Part shown: one piece after another, positions 1-12,400 of the stretch
How the letters are laid out: the number at the start of each line of letters is the position of its first letter
Numbering within the stretch: position 1 is the first letter of the stretch
Source: Paraconiothyrium sp. Pb-2020
Taxonomy: Eukaryota > Ascomycota > Dothideomycetes > Pleosporales > Didymosphaeriaceae
Length of the DNA stretch: 64,000 nucleotides
Assembly: GCA_022419385.1 (NCBI GenBank)
Contig: JAJUBI010000003.1
Coordinates: 868,001-932,000 of the forward strand
Direction: 5' to 3'
Notes under the pieces: generated by a model
Databases searched by the model: none
Told to the model about the DNA's origin: nothing
Seen by the model: only the letters and a program-made list of their open reading frames with translations
Translations under genes and position numbers: made by a program

Positions 1-465
1 TTTCTTGCAACATCAACACCTTGGTGTCATGCCAAACACTTCATCTGGATACCCCCAGAATGTAGTTCGTTCTGAACGTGTATGAGCCATAGACTGTGCG
101 GGTTTGTTGGGCCGCCGGAGCATCACCGGCTATGGATATCATGCAAGCTTACCACAGTTCGAGTAGCGAGAAGCAATGCAGGCGCAACGTGGGCGCGAAT
201 GTATACTATAGCCGATCGATCAATCTGGTTACAACGCTCAAGAGCGAGCTGACGAGGATCTTGCGGGACGGTGCGGCCATACATCACAGCTCACTTCGTA
301 AACCAATAATAATCTTTTCAAACATTTGAAGCTATCTTGGACGGAATGTCCTAGGTTGGCAGCTCCAGTAGATACGCAAGGCTCATTCACCGGACCACTA
401 TTCGGCAACGTACCGATAAGTACAAAAAAAACAAGCACTAAATCTTCAAACGCCGTCTGACGTGG
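1..465. other. Intergenic, no gene seen
   Basis: No reading frame here has protein-like composition or splice signals that would join it to a neighbour. It lies beyond the 3' end of the small minus-strand gene ending at 466. Confidence 0.5.
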
Positions 466-957
466 TCAATTCCACCCAATAATGCCTTCTGCCACAGTTA
501 CCGGCCCTCTTCTTGACCCTGTCATCACAGAAATCCTTCGTCCGATTATGCCAGTTTCGCCAACTCCTAGATTGAGTGTTTCTGGAAGCTCCATGGTATC
601 TGAGTCTCGTTTACCCAAATCGAAGGAAAAGAAAGGGTCCGTCGGGCGAGCTTCTGAGGCGCTGAGATCACCATCGCGACTGCAAGTGTTAGCTCAACTA
701 GAACCATGGGAGGGTGATTGAAAGGCTTACTGGATCACGATCCAGGATCTATTTTGGAACATGCTGTTGGTCTCGTCCCAACCTTGGAAGTTGACTTGTG
801 TACCAACGTTGCCAAGTAGTGTTCTGCTTCCATTCGAAAACAGCAGACGCACTTCGTTGTCCTGCAAACCCGGTGACGCTTCTCGTATTTCTCTTGAAGG
901 TTTGAGCACTGCGATCGAACCGCCTTGGCTCACTCGTGTTGATGTTCCGTTACACAT
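466..957 (-). CDS. Small two-exon hypothetical protein (146 aa)
   Basis: I do not recognise this family. The model is an ATG at 957 (context caacATG), exon 1 957-731, an intron 730-680 with GTAAGC donor and a TTGCAG acceptor, and exon 2 679-466 ending in TGA. The join keeps frame, and the second exon stays open for about 70 codons with ordinary protein composition. That is the main reason to believe it, since the unspliced frame stops immediately at the donor. The product is soluble-looking, with no signal peptide or membrane segment. Alternating hydrophobic residues in the middle (for example LLFSNGSRTLLGNVG) suggest beta-strands. It could be a lineage-restricted orphan. A chance open frame is the alternative. 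Confidence 0.5.
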
Positions 958-1269
958 GTTGCGTCCGATGGTGATGATTCGATAGGTGGATGACTAAGCT
1001 GAAGGTATATTGGGTGCAGAAGACTTCACTGGATGGCCGGTACTATAAAGCGAACGGGGAGGTTTAATCTGATCAAAAAGAGCATGGCTAGTTCTGCGAA
1101 GGTTGGAGGTGCTTATGAGTGCTTTGAGCATGTTTGAGTACTTTGATGGTGTACAACGTCCGTGCGTTCAGCACTAGTATCACCTATATCATGCTACCCC
1201 TCCAGAGCATACTTTGAAACAGTTCCAAAGATCAGTCTGACTATCCGCAGCATTCGGATTTTACGTAAC
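958..1269. other. Short intergenic spacer
   Basis: This is the 5' flank of the small gene starting at 957 and the 3' flank of the superoxide dismutase gene; both are on the minus strand. A TATAGTA-like stretch on the minus strand near 1041-1047 could be a core promoter for the small gene. Nothing else was recognised. Confidence 0.35.
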
Positions 1270-2197
1270 TCAGATTGATGCCCTTAGCACCTTGAAAGCA
1301 TCTGCACGGGTACCCAAGAACCGCTCCTCGGCCGTCTTCCAGTTGATCACCTTCCAAATGTTCTCCACATACGCCGGTTTGCCATTCAGGTACTATATAA
1401 TGTCAGTTATGATGCTGTGGAAGTAGGCATGAGTTCATACCTGTAAATAGTACGCATGCTCCCACATATCAATGCCAAAAACTGGCACTTCACCCTTTCC
1501 CACAACCGGATCCTGATCTTTCGTCGTTACAATGGTCAGTCTCTGTTCTTTGCCAGTCTCGACCTTGACCAGCCATCCCCATCCACTTCCTTGGATGCCC
1601 AGCAGCGTGGTCTTAAATGCGTCGTAGAAGGCTTGTTCATCGCCCCATGTAGCCTTGATCTGTTTGATGAGCTCTGGTGCGGCCGATGGCTTAGCCTCGG
1701 CGGAAGAGGCGGGCGCGAGATTCTGCCAAAAGAGCGAGTGGTTGATGTGGCCGCCAGCGTTGAACTTGATCGCGGCTTGCAGACCGACTTGCGATGTGAT
1801 GTCGGACGTGTGCACGGCTTCAGCTTGCGTCTTCAAGGCTGCGTTTAGGTTCGTGATGTACTAGATGAGCTACATAAGACGGAGATTAGGTGCTAGAGAT
1901 GGAAGCCTAGCTTACTGTTTGATGGTGCTTGCCATGATGCAATTCCATGATCTGCTTCAAAATATGCGGTTCGAGTGCCTATGCAGCATTAGTCTTACCC
2001 CGCCATCTCCAGCAGGGACAACCGGGGAGATGACTGACATCGTAGGCATACGGAAGAGGAGGTAGCGTGTACGATGGTGCGGACATGGCTTCGAACTGAA
2101 ATGGTTGTTGTTCTGAGGCGTAGGCGGGAGACTGAAGGAGAAGCGCGGGGAGTAAGGAGGGGAGGATAGTCGAGAGCACGCAATTACCAAACATCAT
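1270..2197 (-). CDS. Manganese-type superoxide dismutase with secretory-type N-terminus
   Basis: It dismutates superoxide to hydrogen peroxide and oxygen at a Mn centre. There are four exons (2197-2039, 1978-1916, 1860-1441, 1392-1270) with consensus GT-AG introns of 60, 55 and 48 nt, giving 254 aa. Visible hallmarks are the N-terminal helix with HHGKHH (67-72), GGHINHSLFW, the GIQGSGWGWL block typical of the Mn rather than Fe enzyme, and DMWEHAYYLQY with the Asp and His metal ligands. The usual SOD core starts near residue 43 (YTLPPLPYAYD). Ahead of it the ORF starts at 2197 with a hydrophobic stretch ending AYA-S at residues 25-28. That looks like a cleavable secretory signal rather than a basic mitochondrial presequence. 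An alternative start at Met38 (2086) would give a plain cytosolic enzyme. Confidence 0.9.
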
Positions 2198-2735
2198 GCT
2201 GATGTCGCACCAAGATCCGATATGTTGGAGGGGTTCTTGGACAGCAAGGTGCTTGAACCCAAGTGGCTAGTAAACTGCCTCAATCTAACGCGATCGCACT
2301 CGACACCGTATGTAGAGTATCTCAAACACGTGAACAAGGCAACGGTTCTCGGATACAAAGCCTGGAAGCCAGAGAGTACTTTGTGAGCGCGTCACCGTAT
2401 GGGTAGAGTAAAGTACGTGTTCCTAGGACACTCAGTACGAGCTGAGGCCAGGTTGCGATTATGGTGGGAAAGGAATACCAAGAAAGCGATGGCGATCCGA
2501 TTATTCGCCCAATTCGTAGCACACACAGCTACCTATCGATTCAATCCCTCTAGTTGCTGCTTATGAATCCAAGCTGAATACAAGTGGAGAAGGTCGTTAA
2601 CAGGTAGTTCGGCGTTCCGCTCGCGCCGAACCGAATCAAACTTCCGCTAGTCCGAAAGCGAATTAGCACGCACGTGCCATCGCGTCGACATCTTCACTCC
2701 ACGCCTTCTGGCATCACATTCATTGGTCAATTGAC
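2198..2735. promoter_or_regulatory. Divergent promoter region
   Basis: This 538-bp spacer lies between divergently transcribed genes: superoxide dismutase (minus) and the TMEM70/186-like gene (plus). It must hold both promoters. No coding frame is convincing, and I could not assign individual factor sites. Confidence 0.4.
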
Positions 2736-4155
2736 ATGCATGCACGTTTCCAGCCATTTGCGCATGCTTTCAGAGCATCGCGTCAATGGACCCAGTATGG
2801 CCAGGCTCGCCAAAGGCCGCGCATAGCTGCGTTCATCTGCCAGAGCTGTCAGCGTAACTTTTCTCTGCGGTCCCCCTTGTCGGTCTTTCGTAGAATCACA
2901 CAAACTAGTCGCCGCACAGTATCCACAGCCGCAAAGAATGTGAAGGATAAGAGTACGTGCCTAATCGCAGTTCAAAAATGTTCGGGAAGAGCGCTAATAA
3001 CATTGCAGAATATGCCGAACAGATCGTTATTTACGAAGCGGGCTCCAACCGCACTGCTTTTATCGGCACCTGGAAGGCCATAGCACTGTTCCAATTCGGC
3101 GTGTGTACTGTATGGCTTGCTCCTCATTTATACTTGAACGAGAATCAGCCAGATAAGAACATCCGGGTGTTTCAAACTGTAGGAGGTACGTCACGTGTTT
3201 TCTCTTGATTCACCCAGTTTCACAAGCTTCTTAATGACTTTGGGAGTCGATGCCATCATGTCCTATAGACGGTATTCCAAGTCATCTAGAGAGATGGTTC
3301 TATTATCGCTCGCATACCCCTTCACTGCCTGAACTAACCGCTTTCTTTTCTCATGCCATCTCTGTGCACATTTTATACCAATTTCATTGAGATGCCCGCA
3401 GCGCCCTTTCACATTGGTTGCTCCTTACTGACATTCAATAGTCATGGCTCTCGCCACCATACCCTCCGTAATCCTCTCCTTCATCACCGCCCCTTTCGTA
3501 ACATCGATCAAACTCTGGCCCATCCCACCGCACGCGCGCCATTCCCTGACTGCTCTTCGCTCTTTTGCCGGTACGTAATCCCTCTTCCAAACTCCAGCGT
3601 ACAGATGAACCTCAGTAAAAGCAACCCACACCTCTTTAACCCACCCACTCGCGTCGCAGAGGAACATCACAAACACTAACTCCCCCAGCTAACCTCCCCT
3701 CCACCACAAAACTAACCTTCCAAACCCTCCGCATCTTCCCTATGCCCAAACACACCACCCTCTACGCCCACGAGCTGCGTGCCCTCCCCCCGCGCAAGTT
3801 CCGCTTCGCTAACATCGAGCTCCCTAAAAACGACGCGTGGAAGCAGCGCCAGCGCGAGAAGTCGCTGCTAAAGAGAGCCTGGGAGTTCATCGAGGAGCGC
3901 AGGTTCAAGTTTTATGTAAAGGAGAGCAGGGCGTATACTATGAAGACGGGGGTGCCGGGTGTGTGGGAGGAGGTCGCTAGGGCCATTCGGGAACGGACGG
4001 AGAGGGAGAAGGAGGGTGGGAAGGTGGGGGTGAAGAAGGTGGATGGGGGTGAGAAGGGAAGGAAGGTTGGCGCCAGGAAGACGGCCGGGAAGAAGAAGGA
4101 TGTGGGAGTAAAAATTCCTGAGGTTAAGAGGCAGACGTCGAGGCCTGTTCAGTAA
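2736..4155 (+). CDS. TMEM70/TMEM186-like mitochondrial membrane protein
   Basis: Exons 2736-2952, 3009-3185, 3442-3570 and 3689-4155 join in frame to 329 aa. The N-terminus is rich in Arg, Ser, Ala and Gln with few acids, as in a mitochondrial presequence. Two membrane segments follow, one around AIALFQFGVCTVWLAPHLYL and one around MALATIPSVILSFITAPFV. They are separated by a short loop, the arrangement of the TMEM70/TMEM186/TMEM223 group (mammalian members help assemble complex I and ATP synthase in the inner membrane). The sequence TAPFV followed by a basic IPPHAR turn supports that group. The C-terminal ~60 residues are a Lys/Gly/Glu-rich tail unlike the family core. Intron 2 is 256 nt, long for this window; an unrecognised extra exon inside it is possible. 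The family call is moderately sure and the function is inference. Confidence 0.7.
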
Positions 4156-4479
4156 GGCGCTGGAGAATGTAAGATTGTGACGAAAGCGGGTGGACGGGAT
4201 GGTGCGAAGTAGGGAGATGTGGTATTTGGCATAGGGGTAGTTGTTGTGTAAGATAGTAGGATTGCTGTGGGGCGGATCTAAGTGATAGGGCAGGCTTTAC
4301 ACAGAACTTGAGGAGATTATGTTGTATATTATCCGCTTTGCTCAGCAGGCAATGATTCAACAGAGCAGCGCAGGACGCAAGACGCAAGACGCGAGACAAC
4401 ACTACGACTACGCAAATTCGTTCGATGCACAGCGATCCCATTATACCCTACCCCACCCCTAAAGCACACCTCGAACTGC
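4156..4479. other. Convergent 3' spacer
   Basis: This 324-bp spacer lies between the 3' ends of the TMEM70-like gene and the sugar porter. It is expected to hold both 3' UTRs. No other feature was seen. Confidence 0.4.
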
Positions 4480-6501
4480 TTAAACATGCGTCTCCTTCTT
4501 CTCCGCCTCCGCAACAACGGGCTTCTCATTGGCGAGCTTCTCGTCGGCAAAATTGTCTCCATGGTGTGACTGCGCAACGCCAAGCCTGGTCAACAGCTCT
4601 GCTAATCCAACCTCGGCATGCACCTCATTCCACCTCTCCCTCTCCCTTTCGGCGACACCAACCGAGCCGAACAGGATATCCATCTCTTCCAGAGTCAAGC
4701 CCTTCGTCTCTGGCACAATGAAAAAGACGAACAGGGCTCCGATGAAGGTCAACAGCCCGAAGAAGATGTAGGTTCCGTATGTCATGCCTTGGAGCATGTC
4801 GGGCGTGACTTGGCCGACGATGAAGTTGTTCATCCTGGTTGTTCATGTTAGCGCCACATCAGATATTACAAGTTTTAGTCTTACCAGTTGGAGCTCGCGC
4901 CTAGGGCAATGCCGTATGGGCGGTTGGACAGCGGCCAGATCTCCGCTACGACGATCCAGGCGCAAGGGCCCCAGGAGTATCCGAAGTGGACGACGAAGAG
5001 CCAGACCATTACGACGGCGGCCCATCCGCCGGCTTGATGGGCGGACCAGTTGTCTTGAAAGGAAGCAGTAATGGCAGCCTGGATGAGTGAGTAAGAATGG
5101 TCAATCACATGTGCGAATGAAGAAGCTTACAATGATGAAGTGGCAGATTGCCATGCCGATCGCGCCGATGATGAGAGTGGGCTTGCGACCCCAGCGGTCA
5201 ACATACATGACGGCGGGGATGGTGGCGATGAACATGACAATGCCTACAACGCCAGTTGCGAGGAGAGAGACGGAGTTGCTGGAAAGACCGAGCTTGCCGA
5301 AAATGACGGGTGCGTAGTACAGCACTGCGTTAATACCAGTCCATCTACACGGTGTCAGACAGTACATGCAATGCATTTGAGGAAGCTTACTGTTGGAAGA
5401 ACATGGTGACTGTCGCCACAATGACTCTCTTGAACATCGGCTTGCTCTTGAACAGACTTCCAATAGCCACAAACTGCAACTTAGCCGTATTCCATGCGGT
5501 CAACTGTTGCAGATGTGGGAAGTTCTCTTGTAGCGACCTCTTCTCAAATAAACTCTGCGCCTTGATCTCGGCAAATTCCAGTTCAATGAGGTCATTATCT
5601 TCAGGTAGCTCTCGCAGGCGAGCAAGCACGCGCCGGGCCTCGGGTTCGCGGTCGTGGTGAACAAGCCAACGTGGTGAGAACGGCATGAAAAGCATACCGA
5701 CTCCAAGTAAAAGCGCGGGAACGAGCTGTAGGCAGAGAGGAAGGAGCCAGGCAGCTTCTTTCTGGCCGCGGCCAGTGCCGCCGATGAAGTTTGTGCCGTA
5801 GTCGATCCAGAAGGATATCATGATGCCGAGGGTGATGGAGAGCTGCTGGAGACCAACGAGTGCTCCGCGTACTTCAGGAGGAGCTATCGATTATCAGAAA
5901 CGATCCTCTACTTGAGCTTCTAGTCAAAAACTTACCAATCTCAGCATTATACATAGGAACAATCATAGAGAGCGATCCGACGCCCATACCGGTGATGAAT
6001 CGACCAGCAAGAATAGAATTGTGACCGGCGGATACAGAAGTTGTCTGGATGATGACACCTAGGACGAATATGGCTACGTTGACCAAGATTGCGTATTTTC
6101 GGGACAAAATCTCAGCGAGGAATCCGGAGTACATTGTTCCTAGCCAAGCCCCCAATTCGAGAATAGAGACGAGCCATCCTTGCTTCGAAGAGTTGTACGT
6201 AAGTGTTGCAGGGTCTTCAATGTAGTCTCCCATGTCTATTTGATGCTTTTTTAGTATGTATCTGATGAAACAAGGTTCTGAACGGAGGCTTACGTTCTTT
6301 GAACGAGGTCATTGTCAGGACACCAGAGAAAACACCCTGATTGTAACCGTACAGCAGACCACCCAAGCAAGCAAAGCATGCAATGCCGAACACTTTCAAA
6401 TTCTTCATCAAGGCCAGCGGGCCCGGGGGCGTTGCCAAAGCATGACGGCGAGCCAATGCGGCTGCCTCGAAGTCATGACCAGAACCTCCGACAGGTGCCA
6501 T
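4480..6501 (-). CDS. MFS sugar porter (hexose-type transporter)
   Basis: Plasma-membrane sugar uptake, probably proton-coupled. Six exons (6501-6294, 6235-5936, 5883-5391, 5344-5131, 5078-4885, 4834-4480) join in frame to 587 aa. Sugar-porter landmarks appear in order: GGLLYGYNQGVFSG in TM1, GRFITGMGVGS with the Glu-containing VPMYNAEIAPPEVRGAL block, PFSPRWLVHHDREPEAR after TM6, QQWTGINAVLYYAP in TM7, the DRWGRKP loop, and PETKGLTLEEMD after TM12. The cytosolic C-terminal tail is polar and acidic/basic, about 80 residues. I chose the ATG at 6501 because it precedes the conserved TM1 by a normal distance; an upstream in-frame ATG at 6534 exists. The substrate cannot be read from sequence; glucose or another hexose is likely by family. 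Confidence 0.93.
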
Positions 6502-7820
6502 TGCGAAGAGCAAGCCTTCTCTGGAAGGTCCCAATTATTATGTCGGTTTGATGCTGTTCGAGAGCTAAACGACGAAGAAACTTCCACTGCTGCATGGTAT
6601 CGCAGGGTGGGTGCTCATGTACATATACCCTGCCATCTAGCTCTCGGATAAGACATCTACTATCCATGTTCAACTGCAAGTGCAAGGAAACGGTTAATTA
6701 ATGTCCACTTGCGCGGCTCAAAGGGTCGAGTATCAGGCGGTCGGTTAAACTGACAATCGACCTAACTGGCTCTAAGCTTTGATGTGCGGGACTAGGGGCG
6801 AGCATAACCTTGTCCGAGGAAGACTGCCGTTGCCTGTCATCGGGTGGCTGAAGCTTATTCGTTGAGCCATCGTAGAGTATATACCCCACCTGTTCTGCTC
6901 GAATCCCGTTACTGCAACGCCTTGTGAAAGGATGACTGCAGAGTACGTTGGCGATTGTCGCCAAGTGGAGGGGTCTCTACCACACATAGATTGCATTCTC
7001 GAATTGATTATCGCCCCGTTGCACAGAGACAAGGTCTGGAGTTGCTGTTGCTAAGTCCGGGAATATCTGGGTCAGACTATGCATATCCCGCAGGCCCCGC
7101 AGCTCGTGCTGTGTGGAGAGCGGCCACTAGTCGATCTGTTTTGGCATTCTGCCTAAATGCAGAGCACGCCTGATTGCTTACAGCACTGAACGGTAGATCC
7201 CTTAGGTAAGCGGACTGAAGGTTGTACGGAGAGAAGCAGCAGAGTGCGATGCGGACAATGTGCGTGCTTCCTGGGCCACGTTTCCAACAAACCGGTGCAT
7301 GGGAAGCAGGGTCACGAATTGGAGGTTTAGGCACTGGACGATATCCGCCCTCTTTGTGTTGTGTGTGGGGTCTGGCGGATTTTGCACCGTGTATCGCTCC
7401 GGACGCCATCAGGAAGCGCGCACAAGAATGTCATGAGACCCATGATGAGCGTGCGAGATGTGGCCGTGGCAATTGATGATGTATGTGCTGGTCATGATGT
7501 GATGAAGAGGTCGCAGCCGGCTCGACTTGCCTCTGGCTTCCTTGCGGCTTGGCGGCTGCGCTTCCTCGCACGCCGTACACGCAACGCGGGGCTTCCACAG
7601 CCTGCAGATACGACTTGTAATTGAACTACAGATGTCCTTTTGGCTTGCTGAATGCTGGCATCGCTCTTTGACGCGTCGCAACGCTTTGTCACGTGTACCG
7701 AGGGAGCCCATGTTCCTGGATGAGACCACGAATCCACTATGGCTTCAGTACTAGACATGCCGACAAATCGGTAGCACGCTCAACACCGCTCCCAGACCGT
7801 AAACAGGTCCAAAGCCTGCC
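6502..7820. other. Divergent intergenic region
   Basis: This 1.3-kb spacer lies between the divergent sugar porter and glutaminyl-cyclase-like genes and presumably contains both promoters. Several overlapping ORFs of 60-110 codons exist on both strands, but none has a domain, a splice partner or convincing composition. Confidence 0.4.
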
Positions 7821-9042
7821 ATGGTGTTGCTTGCAGCGCTCATAGGGCTCCTGGGCCTCCTGCCTCTGGCATGGACGTACAGCTCCGTCAGCGATGCTAC
7901 CCTCCAAGGACTCCCCGGTCCTGGCGCTGACTTCGACATACACACAGGCGCCTTGCTCGCACCGATTCTTCGGCCGCGCGTGTCCGGCACCGAAGGTAGC
8001 ACGGCCGTTCTACAGCACTTCCTCGACTTCTTCCAGAAAGAACTGCCCGAATGGCGACTGGAGCTGCAGAACTCATCCTCGACCACGCCCACTTCGAATG
8101 GGAAGCTGGTGCCCTTCGTAAACCTCATAGCGACACGCGACCCGCCCAACGTGGGTGTTGGCGACGTCGGGCGACTGGCACTGGTTGCCCATTACGATAG
8201 CAAGCTAGAACCCGCGGGTTTCATCGGTGCAATCGACAGCGCCGCACCCTGTGCCATGTTGATGCACGCCGCACGCAGCGTCGATAAGGCTCTGACTAAG
8301 AAATGGGCAGCTATGGCTGCAGAAGGCACAGATGATCTGGAGGAGAAGAAGGGCCTGCAGATATTGCTGCTGGACGGTGAGGAGGCTTTCAAGGTTTGGA
8401 CGGACACAGACAGTCTATATGGGGCACGGTAAGATCAACACATTCAGGTACTGCTGAAGCAACTACTGACATATACTTCGCAGAGCCCTCGCTGAAGAAT
8501 GGGAAAACACGTTCAATCCTGCCGCATCCACATACAAGACGCCCCTCGACTCGATAGACCTCTTTGTACTGCTCGATCTTCTTGGCTCCAAAGGCCCGAC
8601 CGTACCTTCGTACTACAAGACCACACATTGGGCCTACAAACACATGGCTCAACTCGAGCACCGCTTACGAGATCTTTCTCTCTTCAAATCGTCACCAAAC
8701 CACCCTTCTAGGGTAGCGAAGCGCAAGAACAAGGACAAGCGCACGGAGCCCTACTTCCTGCCGGCAGCGGCGCAAGAGAACGGCGGCTTCTACGGCGGTT
8801 ACATCGCGGACGACCACCTTCCCTTTCTCGCGCGCGGCGTTGAGGTCCTGCACATTATACCCTCACCGTTCCCACATGTCTGGCACGACATTTCGGATGA
8901 CGGGGAGCATCTCGACATGGAAACGGTCGAAGACTGGACGAGGCTTGTTACTGCTTTCACTGCCGAGTGGATGGATCTGGAGAGTTTCTTTGATGCGCGG
9001 ACAAAGCAGAAGGCGGAGGTGACTGGAAAATCGGAATTGTAA
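7821..9042 (+). CDS. Glutaminyl-peptide cyclotransferase-like M28 protein
   Basis: By family it converts N-terminal Gln or Glu of peptides to pyroglutamate in the secretory pathway, using one zinc ion. Two exons (7821-8428, 8484-9042; intron GTAAGA...CGCAG) give 388 aa. The first 20 residues are a hydrophobic signal or signal anchor. The zinc-site residues of the family are visible: HYDSK (His124), IDSAAPCAM (Asp139), LLLDGEEAF (Glu187/188) and DDHLPFL (His314). The late PFPHVWHDISDD motif is also conserved. The spacing matches animal and fungal glutaminyl cyclases rather than classical M28 aminopeptidases, which keep a second zinc site. The remaining doubt is the enzymatic activity itself. 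Confidence 0.88.
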
Positions 9043-9421
9043 GTAGGTTCTGTGTGCGCTTCCGCTACATCATGGTGGAATATCTAACATTATCTAGCGA
9101 GATACCCTAGAATACATCAAGATTATATTCCTATCTGTTCTTGTACATCGTCTTGCATCTCTGATGTTGGCATTTCTTGCACTCTATCACTATCCACTGA
9201 ATATCGCAGAATCGCAGGACAAAGGGAACTGGTCGCAACGCCACTTCGTATGACCTTTTCCAAGTCGGGTGGGACAAAGGAAGGGGACGTTCTTTTGTGC
9301 CGCCCATGTGCAAATGTTCATGCGCTGAAAAGTCTTCCCTCGTCAATCTGCTTCTTTACATTCGACTGACTTTGAACGCATCCTCAATCGAAGATCTCAT
9401 CTCAGGACAGTCTTTTTCAAA
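9043..9421. other. Intergenic spacer
   Basis: This 379-bp spacer lies between two plus-strand genes: the 3' UTR of the cyclotransferase-like gene and the 5' flank of the large zinc-finger gene. No feature was recognised. A 99-codon frame at 9297-9596 overlaps the next gene and is a shadow. Confidence 0.4.
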
Positions 9422-12400
9422 ATGGCTAAAGGCAAACCAAAGGTCAAGTTTCCAGAACATTACCCAGAAGAAGATGAAGATGCTAGAGCAGCGCGAGAAG
9501 CTCGAGCAAAGGCTCCTCAAGCCAAGCCGCACAAGCGTGGTGGGGTTCATGCAATCAAAGATAAAGATAAAACCGGCAGTAAGTGGGATACAATGACGCG
9601 CGATGTGATGGTTGAGGCTGCTCTACGTGATCCTATGTATATACCTTTTTTCGCCAAGTTTAAACAGACGAAAGAAAAGGTCAAAGATCTAAAGAAGCTA
9701 GTTCTACTCCAGACTCTTGCAAGCGCAGACGAACAATTGAAAAGAAAAGCTGCACAAGAGCAGAGGGAGGGTGTGAAGTTGAGAAAGGAGGCCGAGGCAA
9801 GAAGAAAAGCAGAAGAGGAGAAGCAACGGGCGGAACAGCAAAGAAAGGAACAGGAGAGGCTACGGAGAGAAGAGGAGGGCCAGATAGTGAGCGACGAGGA
9901 GGAAGAAGAGCAGGAGCTTCCCCAGGTCTATCTTCTACAGGAGGACAGTGACACTAGCGACACGATTAGCACACTTTCCTCCAGCTCATCTAGCTACTCG
10001 CCAGGAAAACTTCGTATGTTTGAATGGTCATTCGCCGATCCGCCGTCCAGCGATTACTGGCGCACACCCCGAAGTTGGCCCCAGCAGCAAGAGCTTCAAC
10101 CCCTGCCGCTGCCTTATACGCCCATGAACGTGGTTTCCATACACGAGCGTGAGATGCTGCACACGCCTGGACTTATCTCTCAAAATCAAGGAATTGAACC
10201 CGATTGCGTAGCAAGACTCTCACAGCACGTCAAGGATTGTGCTCGCAATGGCGTGTTAATTGGGCCGCTTGCAGATGCTGTCATTGAGAGCGGTTCCGAC
10301 TGGAGCGAGCGCACTATTGTGCAAGGATGGAATGGTCGAATGTACTTTGATCTACCACGTTCAGAACGTTCAGATGAAGATCTTGCGGATGTATACCGAC
10401 AATGGAAGTCCAACGAGGCAAAGAAAAAACGTAAATCTGACCGCAAGCGATATCACGAAGCTGGCGTCCACAAGGCAGATCCTAGGCTGAAGGCGTTAAA
10501 GCAAAAGGAACGACGCAAGATCACCAAGAATGTGTACAAGACTAGCCAGTGGCGCCCCACGATCGTGTACCTTCCCGCCTATCTTCCCACTCACTCTGAA
10601 GCACCGGACTTCAGTCCTACAGACATCTTTGCGCCGACACGAAATGCAGAGACCTTGTTCTATATCCGTCTGGAAGGTGAAAGTGTGCCAAGCTTTTTCT
10701 TCTGGGCGGAACAGGACGGTTGGAAAGATCCTACGGAGCCAAACCCACTGTACGAAGAGTTCGAGCACCAGTACGCACGTCGCAAGTCTCAGCACAGTGT
10801 GCTGACACCTCGTCGGGTTTCCAGGCTTGTTCGCGTCAAGAAGACGCCCGCTCCACGTAGGTTCTCGCCAACCTACACGATACCTAAAACATCGAGGTAC
10901 GAGACCGCGCTCTGGGCTATCGAACGCGATCTCTACAACCATGGCTTCCATTCAACCCTGAAATTATATCATAACAGATGGCTGATTGAGGAGAACAAGG
11001 ATGTGTGGAATAAACTAACAAGCGTGCTAAGAAACCAGCTTCCACCGAGTGGAAGATTTCCACCGCATCCACCTGTGAGGCTTGAACACGACCCGGGTAT
11101 GATAAGCATAGCAGAGAAGCTGGCGCGCGTAGAAGCCCCCTTTCACACACGCCCAGTTCTTCCCATTTTCATCGACGATGACTGGACAAGGAACGACGAT
11201 GTCTATTGGACTACCGAGGAACGCCCTAGAACCCCAGTCTCTGATAGCATGGAGGTAGAAATGCAGTATGCCATTCCTATATCGCGAGACGGAAGATTCG
11301 TATCGAGGCCGGTCACACCGGGAACACCACAGTCCCTACACCGAAGGATCAGCGATGTTTTTTCCTGGGTATCTGCTGTTGCGACTCCGGGCTCGCAATT
11401 CTTCAATCCGCCGACTCCAAGTGCGCCTGGCCAAATTCATGAGGCGACTGAACTCGCGTTCGACATCATGGTGGATCGAGCACCCCCAATGCCATATCTT
11501 CCTGACATGTGGAGGATGATGCAGGAACGATATCAATTGCAAGCTCTAGCGCCGAAACGCTGTGCAATCTGTCTGGAAGATATTGGCGATGTCCCACTAG
11601 AGGAGTAAGTCTTCTCAAGATCCCCTCATCGAAGTCCAGAGCAGTCAGCCTGTCACTGTTATGCGTGTTTGAGTTTGAGTTTGCTTTCATACGTCCCAAA
11701 CAATCGCCACCAGCTAAACAATCCCAATGCACGCACCCGTTCCAATCGTAGAATCAACACTGACTATATCCTAGGTACGAAAAACACCTCTTCAAGCACA
11801 TGGCGGACATAGCCCATACCTGCCCCTTCTGCAACGGTTCGTGGGACGACCTGGATGGCAGGACCAAAGCTCAGCATGTACGATGGCACCGCGAAGAACA
11901 AAATCCCAAACCCACCCCTAAAAGTAGGAGACGCCCAACGCCTCCCGAACTACAAGGCAACGCCGCGGTGCCGGGCCCGAACAACACTCCCGTGCAACGA
12001 AGACCCAGCGTAAAATTCTCCGACCAAACCGTAGGCCAAAGAATCGCATACAACGACGTCGATCGCGCCGACACCGCGGGAACTCCCACTGCAGGCGAGA
12101 CAGCCGAGTCCTCACCGTGGCCATCAGCCTCGCGTCGAAGTAGTCAGAACTCGCAGCCTTCTCCCAAACCAGCGCCGAAAAAGTCTAGTTTCAAGAACAA
12201 GTCTCGTTTGACGATAGACACCGATCATAACGGTCGTCGCAAGATAGAGTTGGATTTAAACCACACCGACTGGTTGTACCGCGACGCGCTGCATGATCCG
12301 AGGAGGAAAGGCTCTGAGAACTCGTTTAGTGGGGAGAATAGGAATATGCCGTTGTATACGTATGCGGATGACGGGGATGTAGATAATGATGATGGTAGTG

